Positions 5,586 to 10,902 of a stretch of 10,902 bases of DNA are shown in pieces. Under the pieces are notes generated by a model. It had not been told where the DNA came from, did not search any database, and saw nothing but the letters and a program-made list of their open reading frames with translations. This stretch comes from Gammaproteobacteria bacterium (GTDB lineage Bacteria > Pseudomonadota > Gammaproteobacteria > Pseudomonadales > Porticoccaceae): assembly GCA_003646355.1 (NCBI GenBank), contig QNFO01000016.1, positions 1 through 10,902 of the forward strand. Direction: 5' to 3'. Both the position numbers and the translations under genes were made by a program. Position 1 is the first letter of the stretch. Each line of letters begins with the position of its first letter.

Positions 5586-6962
5586 TTACAATGGCACCTG
5601 CATGTTGTTCAGTAAGCCATCAAGCGCAACAAAACTCTGGTCTAAAGTCACACTTTGACCCGCCTCCTGTCGCAAAAAACCCTGCAAGCGCGGATAGGCC
5701 TCTATCGCCTGATCAATGCGGCTATCGCTACCGCCCACATAAGCACCAACGCTGATCAAATCACGGTTCTGCTCATAGAGGCTGTATAGCTGCTTAAAGT
5801 TTTGCACCAGCTTGAAACGCTCGGGGCCAACCAGTCGATTCATGACTCGACTCACCGAGGACTCAATATCGATCGCCGGATAACGGCCAGAGTCGGCAAT
5901 GCGTCGTGACAGAATAATATGGCCATCGAGTATCGCCCGCGCCGAGTCGACGACCGGATCATTCTCGTCATCGCCCTCCATCAACACCGTGTAAATGGCG
6001 GTAATTGAACCCTTGCCGGCAATCTTTCCCGCCCGCTCAACCAATTGCGGCAAACGAGAGAAGACCGAGGGCGGATAACCTCGAGTCACCGGGGGCTCGC
6101 CAATGGCCAGTGCGATTTCCCGCTGGGCCTGAGCAAAGCGGGTCAACGAATCCATCAACAGCAAGACATTAAGGCCCTGATCACGAAAATACTCGGCAAT
6201 AGCCGTGGCGCGCCAGGCACCGTGTAAACGCATAAGCGGAGAATCATCGGCTGGCGATGCCACCACCACAGCGCGCGCCAAGCCCTTTGGCCCCAAGGTT
6301 TCTCCAATAAATTCCTGTACCTCACGCCCCCGCTCACCGATTAAACCCACAACCACAACATCGGCATCGGTGTACTGGGTCATCAAACCGAGCAGTGTAC
6401 TTTTACCGACACCACTACCTGCAAACAGGCCGAGGCGCTGGCCTCGACCCACCGTCAGCAAAGCGTTAATCGCACGTATACCGACATCCAGGGGTTCGGT
6501 AATAAGCGCTCGTTGTAGAGGATTCACAGACTTGCCCTGAAGCGCCGTATGCCCTGTCAGCACAGGCTTATCACCACCATCCAGCGGGTTACCGGCACCA
6601 TCAATAACGCGACCGATCAGCGCGTCGCCAACCTCCACTTCAGTGTTGCCAATAACAGGCGTAACCAGTGCATTCGGCGTTAAGCCATGCACCGAGCCAA
6701 TCGGCATAAGAAACAATCGGTCATCACCAAAGCCCACAACCTCCGCCTCAACCGAGGCCCCGGTAGCAGCGGTGATATGACAGCGACTGCCAATAGCGGC
6801 CTGACAGCCCGTCGCTTCCAGTGTTAGCCCGACCATTCTCACTAGCTTGCCTCTAACCATGGCCATCGGGTCAACCACACGCGGCAGGATTTCACTGCGT
6901 GCCGCCAGACGACGACTGATCAGCTCAGCACCGATAATTTCACCACCATGGGACTGACTCAT
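5586..6962 (-). CDS. fliI: Flagellum-specific export ATPase FliI
   Basis: FliI is the hexameric ATPase at the base of the flagellar type III export apparatus and is related to the F1-ATPase beta subunit. The product is 458 residues, essentially the usual length. The N-terminal beta-barrel domain (about 35-105) is followed by the nucleotide-binding core. Walker A is AGSGVGKST at 181-189 (K187), the conserved GERGREV motif lies at 209-215 (E210 is the likely catalytic glutamate), and Walker B is VLLLMDSLTR at 266-275 (D271). The segment GYPPSVFSRLPQLVERAG (295-312) is typical of FliI and its type III homologues. The context of fliH and fliJ excludes a virulence-type paralogue. Its ATG overlaps the fliH stop (ATGA), so the two are probably translated together; their products also form the FliH2-FliI complex. 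Confidence 0.97.
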   Translation of the reverse strand: MSQSHGGEIIGAELISRRLAARSEILPRVVDPMAMVRGKLVRMVGLTLEATGCQAAIGSRCHITAATGASVEAEVVGFGDDRLFLMPIGSVHGLTPNALVTPVIGNTEVEVGDALIGRVIDGAGNPLDGGDKPVLTGHTALQGKSVNPLQRALITEPLDVGIRAINALLTVGRGQRLGLFAGSGVGKSTLLGLMTQYTDADVVVVGLIGERGREVQEFIGETLGPKGLARAVVVASPADDSPLMRLHGAWRATAIAEYFRDQGLNVLLLMDSLTRFAQAQREIALAIGEPPVTRGYPPSVFSRLPQLVERAGKIAGKGSITAIYTVLMEGDDENDPVVDSARAILDGHIILSRRIADSGRYPAIDIESSVSRVMNRLVGPERFKLVQNFKQLYSLYEQNRDLISVGAYVGGSDSRIDQAIEAYPRLQGFLRQEAGQSVTLDQSFVALDGLLNNMQVPL

Positions 6963-7567
6963 TCATCAACCCCCAGGTCAACAGACAACAAGCCCGCAAC
7001 AATGCCGTCAATTCGGCTTTGCAGCGTGGCATCAATAAATTCGGCACTGCTGTTAATCTGGCAGTCACCCCGCGTCAGGCTGCGATCTTCAATAATGCGC
7101 CAGTGCTGGGCCGGAGGGTCCTCTTTCAGGCCGTCTTTGACGATGGCAACATCGTCCGGATGGAGGTGAACATCGACATCCCTTGCCGATGCAGACAACA
7201 CCGAGCAGGCCTGACTAACCGTTTCAAGAATTAACTCAGGCTGGGTCTTTAACTCCTGCCTGACAATTTCTCTGGCGATAGCAGCCGCCAGTTTCGCCAG
7301 CTCACTCTCAACACTTTCAGTAATCTGGCGAAAGGGGTGGGCGGCCTCATCATAGAGTTGAGCCAAACGCTGTGCGCTCTCCTGAACAGTCTGGTGACCC
7401 GCCTCAAGCCCTTCCCAACGCCCAACTTCATAACCTTTGGCACGGGCCTGTTGCTCAATGGCCTCCAGCTCCTCTTCGGTATGCACCTCGCGGGCAGTAT
7501 GGCCAACATCGGGCGCCTGCCAGCGCGCTAAATGGGGCTGGTCAATAGCACGTACAACCTTAGACAA
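6959..7567 (-). CDS. fliH: Flagellar assembly protein FliH
   Basis: FliH is the stator-like peripheral protein that binds FliI, keeps it inactive in the cytosol and tethers it to the C-ring through FliN. Visible features are a helical region with GxxxG-type spacing (ARAKGYEVGRWEGLEAGHQT), followed by a long coiled coil, the conserved core with LAAAIAREIVRQEL, and the C-terminal pattern DVHLHPDDVAIV ... IIEDRSLTRGDCQINSSAEFIDATLQSR. These are classical for FliH and related to V/F-ATPase E and delta/b subunits. I chose the TTG at 7567 as start (202 residues, beginning MSKVVRAID) because GGGGGTGA lies at ideal distance. In-frame GTG codons at 7576, 7588 and 7603 are alternatives, extending to 214 residues with deeper overlap of fliG. 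The stop overlaps fliI. It is shorter than several Pseudomonas FliH proteins but the conserved parts are complete. Confidence 0.9.
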   Translation of the reverse strand: MSKVVRAIDQPHLARWQAPDVGHTAREVHTEEELEAIEQQARAKGYEVGRWEGLEAGHQTVQESAQRLAQLYDEAAHPFRQITESVESELAKLAAAIAREIVRQELKTQPELILETVSQACSVLSASARDVDVHLHPDDVAIVKDGLKEDPPAQHWRIIEDRSLTRGDCQINSSAEFIDATLQSRIDGIVAGLLSVDLGVDE

Positions 7568-8570
7568 ACTCGTCACCCCCAGTGCCACCCAGCGTAATCT
7601 CACCCTCTTCGGCCAGACGCTGAGCGACGGCTAAAATTTCTTTCTGAGAGTCTTCAACTTCACTGAGGCGTACTGGGCCACGCGTTTCCAGATCTTCTTC
7701 CATCATTTCAGCCGCACGCTTGGACATATTGCCAAAGATTTTTTTGCGTACCGGTGCATCGGCACCTTTTAAGGCGACAACCAGCACATCGGAAGACACC
7801 TCACGCAGCAGACGCTGAATACCACGATCTTCAACATCGAGCAGGTTTTCGAAGACAAACATCAGGTCCCGCACTTTATCGCTCATCTCTGAGTCGACCT
7901 CAGCAATGGCTTCAATAAGCTCAGTTTCGAGTTCAGAATCGATGTAGCTGAGAATGTCCGCCGTCGATTGCAGTCCACCCACCGCCGAGGCCTGGGCTAA
8001 ACTGCCATCGCGAAATTGTCTTTCGAGGATTTCATCAAGCTCAACGAGGGCCGACGGATGAATCGCATCCAGCTGGGCAATTCTCACCACCGCGTCTTTG
8101 CGAGTCGACTCGGGCAAATGCTTAATCACCTCTGCCGACTGCTCGCTGTCGAGATAGGCCAGAACAATGGCGATAATTTGCGGATGTTCGCCACGAATAG
8201 TTGCCGCTACAGCGCGCGAGTCCATCCACTTCAAGGCCTCAACACCCTTAGAATCACGCCCCATAATCACCGTGTTGATAACGCCTTCAGCCTTATCTTC
8301 ACCCAGGGCTTCACGCAGTACAGTGCGCACAAACTCCTCGTTATCACCGCTAAAGGACGTTGCCTCACCGAGAGATTCCGTGAACTGGCTAATAACCTCT
8401 TCAGCCTGCTGGCGAGATACCGTGCGCAAGGTCGCCATGGCAGCACCAATTTTATGCACCTCTTTCGGGGCCATATGCTGGAGTATTTGCGCTGCTGACT
8501 GCTCACCGACACCGAGTAGGAAAACCGCTGCTTTTTCGACCCCTTTAAGGGCTTCTGCTTTTTCAGCCAT
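7560..8570 (-). CDS. fliG: Flagellar motor switch protein FliG
   Basis: FliG is the C-ring protein that binds the MS ring (FliF) through its N-terminal domain and the stator through its C-terminal domain, and it generates torque and direction switching. From ATG 8570 the product has 336 residues, close to the usual length. The N-terminal domain carries AVFLLGVGE and HMAPKEV (about 15-38). The middle domain has the EHPQ motif at 128-131, the linker glycines are at 198-199, and the MFVF motif is at 237-240. The C-terminal domain (about 245-325) holds the charged torque helix with RKKIFGNMSKRAAEMMEED. I chose ATG 8570 over the in-frame GTG 8585 because the sequence MAEKAEALKGVEKAAV resembles family starts; neither has a strong ribosome-binding site. 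The ATG overlaps the end of fliF by eight bases, so translation is probably coupled. Confidence 0.96.
   Translation of the reverse strand: MAEKAEALKGVEKAAVFLLGVGEQSAAQILQHMAPKEVHKIGAAMATLRTVSRQQAEEVISQFTESLGEATSFSGDNEEFVRTVLREALGEDKAEGVINTVIMGRDSKGVEALKWMDSRAVAATIRGEHPQIIAIVLAYLDSEQSAEVIKHLPESTRKDAVVRIAQLDAIHPSALVELDEILERQFRDGSLAQASAVGGLQSTADILSYIDSELETELIEAIAEVDSEMSDKVRDLMFVFENLLDVEDRGIQRLLREVSSDVLVVALKGADAPVRKKIFGNMSKRAAEMMEEDLETRGPVRLSEVEDSQKEILAVAQRLAEEGEITLGGTGGDEFV
7573..7580 (-). promoter_or_regulatory. Ribosome-binding site that supports a TTG start for fliH
   Basis: On the minus strand GGGGGTGA lies inside the last codons of fliG. The GGGGG core ends seven bases before the TTG at 7567, the normal spacing, and it matches GGAGGTGA at seven of eight positions. 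The competing GTG starts at 7576, 7588 and 7603 have no comparable sequence at suitable distance. Confidence 0.5.
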
Positions 8571-10161
8571 CTTGTACCCAATCACTCATCACACTGGCGG
8601 CTCTTTTTGGACTCTGTCCGGCGATAGTCTGAGCCAACTGCACCTGCTGGTCATAGCTGTTAACCCCTGAAGGTAATTGCGGAACCCCGCCTTCAGCGCC
8701 CAATTGCAACTCGCCACTGACCGCACGTCCAGTCTGATTGCCGATACCGGCGAGATTTTTCATCACCGGCCGTAGGATGCCAAAAACCAACAGCAGAATA
8801 CCCAGGGCACCAACGGTTTGCTTGGCGATATCCAGCACCCAGGGCTCCTGCCAAATAGGAATATCGGGCAGGGGCTCCATCATTTCAGGCTCGAGGAAAG
8901 AGGCATTCATCAAATTAACACTGTCACCCCTCTCCTCATTAAAACCAACGGCCTCTTTCACCAATAGGGTTAAACGTTCAATTTCTTCATCGGGCAAGGG
9001 CACGCGTTCAGTATCACCGGCCTCATTCGTTTGCTGACGATAATCCAATAGTACGGCCACCGACAATTTCTTAATCGTCCCCGGCGCCTCTTTGATATGG
9101 CTGATGACTTTGTCCAGCTCATAATTGCGCGTCGCTTGCCTTGTTGTTTGAGTGGCGGCACTGGTATTACTCGATGCAGCCGTCTCCGCCCCCGGTACTG
9201 CTTCAGCGGCAGCAGGCTGGTTTGACTGAGCACCCGGCGTGCCACCAAAGGCATTACTGTTATCGCTACTGCGCTCTTCCGAGGTTTGCTCACTGCGCAG
9301 CATTTTATTATTGGGGCCGAAGGTCTCACTGGTGCGCTCGATGGCCGTAAAGTCGACATCAGCAGTAACCTGAGCCCGTACCTTACCGGCGCCCATTATT
9401 GGCACCAGTAAATCGACAATGCGCTGAGAGTAATTTTCCTCAACACTACTGGCAAAGGAAAATTGTTCGGAGCCCATCGACATAGAGGATGAGCTGCCGT
9501 TACCGGTGAGCAAATTGCCCTGCTGATCCACTAATGTCACCTGAGCGGAGTCCATCCCCGACACGCTGGATGCCACCAGATGAATGACCCCGGCAATCTG
9601 GGCCTGATTTAACTTGCGACCTGGTAACAGGCTAATCAACACCGAGGCACTGGCGCCTTGTTGGTTGCGTAAAAAAGCTGATTTTTTCGGGATCGCCAAA
9701 TGCACCCGCGCCCCTTTGACACTGTTAAGGGTGGCAATTGATCGGGCTAACTCGCCCTCAAGAGCACGATTAAAGCGTGCCTTTTCTACAAAGCTGCTGG
9801 TGCCAAAGCCCTGCTCCTCATCGAGCAATTCAAAACCCGGATTACTGCTTTTCGGCAAACCCTGGCTAGCCAACTGTAAACGCAGGTTGTGCACCTTGCC
9901 TGCGGGTACGGCAACCATCGAACCCTGCATGCGATAGGGCGTATTACTCTGCTCCAGAATCGTCACCACCTGGGCCGCATCGGCACCACTCATACCATCA
10001 AACAGCGGCACATAATTAGGCTCTTTGGCCCAGGAATAAATACCCACACCCAGAGCGATACTCGCTGCCAAACCAATCAACAGACCCAATTGCCGAACGA
10101 TCGGCAAATTGCTCATACCGACAAACTGGCCGCTTATGTTATCCGGATTTACCAAAGCCAT
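8563..10161 (-). CDS. fliF: Flagellar MS-ring protein FliF
   Basis: FliF forms the inner-membrane MS ring, the first structure of the basal body, on which FliG and the export gate assemble. The product is 532 residues. The first membrane helix is at about 22-43 (LGLLIGLAASIALGVGIY), followed by the periplasmic ring-building motifs with YVPLFDGMSGADAAQVV and the secretin-like/YscJ region containing ARVHLAIPKKSAF. A Ser/Asn/Ala/Gln low-complexity insert lies at about 295-345. The second membrane helix is at about 449-468, and the cytoplasmic C-terminus carries the FliG-binding end, including AASVMSDWVQDG. The ATG at 10161 has GGGGAG about nine bases upstream. A 105-base spacer (10162-10266) separates it from fliE; I see no convincing promoter or terminator there, only a short CCACGTGG palindrome. 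The length is within the family range and the gene looks intact. Confidence 0.96.
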   Translation of the reverse strand: MALVNPDNISGQFVGMSNLPIVRQLGLLIGLAASIALGVGIYSWAKEPNYVPLFDGMSGADAAQVVTILEQSNTPYRMQGSMVAVPAGKVHNLRLQLASQGLPKSSNPGFELLDEEQGFGTSSFVEKARFNRALEGELARSIATLNSVKGARVHLAIPKKSAFLRNQQGASASVLISLLPGRKLNQAQIAGVIHLVASSVSGMDSAQVTLVDQQGNLLTGNGSSSSMSMGSEQFSFASSVEENYSQRIVDLLVPIMGAGKVRAQVTADVDFTAIERTSETFGPNNKMLRSEQTSEERSSDNSNAFGGTPGAQSNQPAAAEAVPGAETAASSNTSAATQTTRQATRNYELDKVISHIKEAPGTIKKLSVAVLLDYRQQTNEAGDTERVPLPDEEIERLTLLVKEAVGFNEERGDSVNLMNASFLEPEMMEPLPDIPIWQEPWVLDIAKQTVGALGILLLVFGILRPVMKNLAGIGNQTGRAVSGELQLGAEGGVPQLPSGVNSYDQQVQLAQTIAGQSPKRAASVMSDWVQDG

Positions 10162-10266
10162 ATCAGCTTACTCCCCCGTGCACCCTGTTCATGTATTCAC
10201 TATAGTCGTACACGCTCTTATTTTTACCCACGTGGATCACGCTAGCCGCTCTCAAGTTGACGTCCA

Positions 10267-10593
10267 TTACAGCGGCATATTCATGATGTCTTGATAGGCG
10301 GACAGCAGTTTATTGCGCACCTGCGTCATCGCCTGAAAGGAAATACTGGCTTCCTGTAAGGCAACCATTACCTGAGGTAATTCCACGCCTTCATCACCGC
10401 GCTGAAAGCCTTCTTTCAACTCGGTGGCATTCTGAATCGTGCCATTGGCCTTATCAATCGATTCGGTGAGCATTTTTCCAAACTCACTACCACCGCCGGC
10501 CACGCCACCAATATTGGATCCTTCGCCCGATTTCGCTGCCGCTTCGAGCACACGCATCTGGGATAACACTTGATTGATCGCTACCTGGCTCAT
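10267..10593 (-). CDS. fliE: Flagellar hook-basal body protein FliE
   Basis: FliE is the small adaptor between the MS ring and the proximal rod and is among the first proteins exported by the flagellar type III system. The 108-residue product has the expected size. After a glycine-rich segment (about 22-36) the conserved C-terminal half is present, with FGKMLTESIDKAN, LPQVMVALQEASISFQAM and the end QVRNKLLSAYQDIMNMPL, which is nearly universal in FliE. It is predicted mainly helical with no cleavable signal. The ATG at 10593 has GAGGA seven bases upstream. It is the first gene of the fliEFGHIJ run, 64 bases after the fleR-type gene on the same strand. I could not find a clear promoter in that gap, so it may be cotranscribed with the upstream regulator or use a promoter inside it. 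Confidence 0.95.
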   Translation of the reverse strand: MSQVAINQVLSQMRVLEAAAKSGEGSNIGGVAGGGSEFGKMLTESIDKANGTIQNATELKEGFQRGDEGVELPQVMVALQEASISFQAMTQVRNKLLSAYQDIMNMPL

Positions 10594-10652
10594 TGTTTAT
10601 TCCTCAACTTTTACCGCTTTAACCTAACTCTAAAATCCGCTGCTAACCCAAT

Positions 10653-10666
10653 GGCACTTAAGTGCC
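10653..10666. repeat. 14-base perfect palindrome across the stop codon of the fleR-type gene
   Basis: GGCACTTAAGTGCC is a perfect palindrome containing the TAA stop of the upstream regulator, about 60 bases before fliE. It could be an operator for a dimeric regulator of fliE, or a coincidence. It superficially resembles a sigma-54 site (GGCAC and GC) but the spacer is nine bases instead of ten. No T-run follows, so it is not a standard terminator. Confidence 0.4.
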
Positions 10667-10902
10667 GTAAAGCCCTGGCAGGGCGATACCGTCGTCGCGC
10701 AACTTGGCCAACTTATAGCGCAGGGTGCGGGGGCTAATACCCAAACGTTCGGCTGTTTCTTTGCGTCGCCCGTGTTCGGCTTTCAAGGCATCGACAATAA
10801 TTTGCTGCTCGTGGCTGCGCAGATCGTTTTCCAGTGCGGAACCATCAACGGGCTCGACACTTGAATCAGGCGTTGCACAGACCGGCAGTATCGATAAATT
10901 AC
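10658..10902 (-). CDS. fleR: Sigma-54-dependent flagellar activator, FleR/FlrC type (N-terminal part outside window)
   Basis: This is the C-terminal 80 residues of a response-regulator-type activator; the frame remains open to the window edge and the gene continues beyond 10902. The visible part is a short variable linker (residues 1-25), then a Fis-type DNA-binding domain: DLRSHEQQIIVDALKAEH followed by the helix-turn-helix RKETAERLGISPRTLRYKLAKL (about 46-67). The end is DDGIALPGLYGT. This C-terminus, and the position just upstream of fliE on the same strand, match FleR of Pseudomonas and FlrC of Vibrio, the activator half of a two-component pair with FleS/FlrB. The receiver and AAA+ domains cannot be seen, so FleQ/FlrA or another NtrC-like protein is not formally excluded. 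Its likely targets include the sigma-54 promoter of fliK in this window. Confidence 0.87.
   Translation of the reverse strand, partial: NLSILPVCATPDSSVEPVDGSALENDLRSHEQQIIVDALKAEHGRRKETAERLGISPRTLRYKLAKLRDDGIALPGLYGT

Noticed and set aside
8016..8670. Overlapping plus-strand open frames of 160 and 167 codons inside fliG/fliF
   Set aside because: They are antisense to strongly conserved genes, show no recognisable protein features and arise from the codon bias of those genes.
9889..10245. Plus-strand frame of 118 codons across the fliF start
   Set aside because: It is histidine/arginine/threonine-rich with no family resemblance, no ribosome-binding site and is antisense to fliF; the start of fliF explains the region.
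10653..10666. Sigma-54 promoter for fliE at the palindrome
   Set aside because: The GG and GC elements are separated by nine bases; sigma-54 requires ten, so I do not call it a promoter.
1..10902. Mobile element, toxin-antitoxin, phage or defence genes
   Set aside because: All sizeable frames are accounted for by flagellar genes. No transposase, integrase, terminal repeat or repeat-array pattern was found on reading either strand.

Overview
This window is a stretch of polar-flagellum genes from a gammaproteobacterium of moderate GC content. The FleN(FlhG)/FliA/MotC/MotD set, the FleR-type regulator and a sigma-54 promoter of classical form all point to the Pseudomonas-like flagellar hierarchy found in many marine gammaproteobacteria. 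I cannot name the genus from the sequence; Cellvibrionales-like is a guess. No mobile elements, tRNA or rRNA genes, CRISPR arrays, phage genes or defence genes are visible.

Left arm (1-3131, plus strand): the end of flhG/fleN (flagellar-number ATPase), then fliA (sigma-28), motC and motD (stator pair), and a 56-codon unrecognised gene with the strongest ribosome-binding site in the window. The first two overlap by ATGA and the rest are tightly spaced, so this looks like one operon. The chemotaxis genes cheY/Z/A/B, which lie between fliA and motC in Pseudomonas, are absent here.

Right arm (3213-10902, minus strand, so read right to left): the end of a FleR/FlrC-type sigma-54 activator, then fliE, fliF (MS ring), fliG (C-ring switch), fliH, fliI and fliJ (export ATPase complex), a clear intrinsic terminator, and fliK (hook-length control). 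fliK has its own near-consensus sigma-54 promoter just after that terminator. The two arms converge at 3131/3213.

The genes form a coherent programme. FleR and sigma-54 drive mid-level genes such as fliK; FliE/F/G build the basal ring and switch; FliH/I/J power export; FliK times the switch from hook to filament export; FliA turns on late genes; MotC/MotD supply torque; and FlhG limits flagellar number. Every large gene looks intact and ordinary. The features that merit a second look are the small gene after motD, the similarity between its 3' end and that of fliK (protein tail I-D-x-Y-I, partly shared at the DNA level as an inverted repeat), the locus order, and the control signals around fliK, fliH and fliE. 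I see no strong evidence for a wholly new system.
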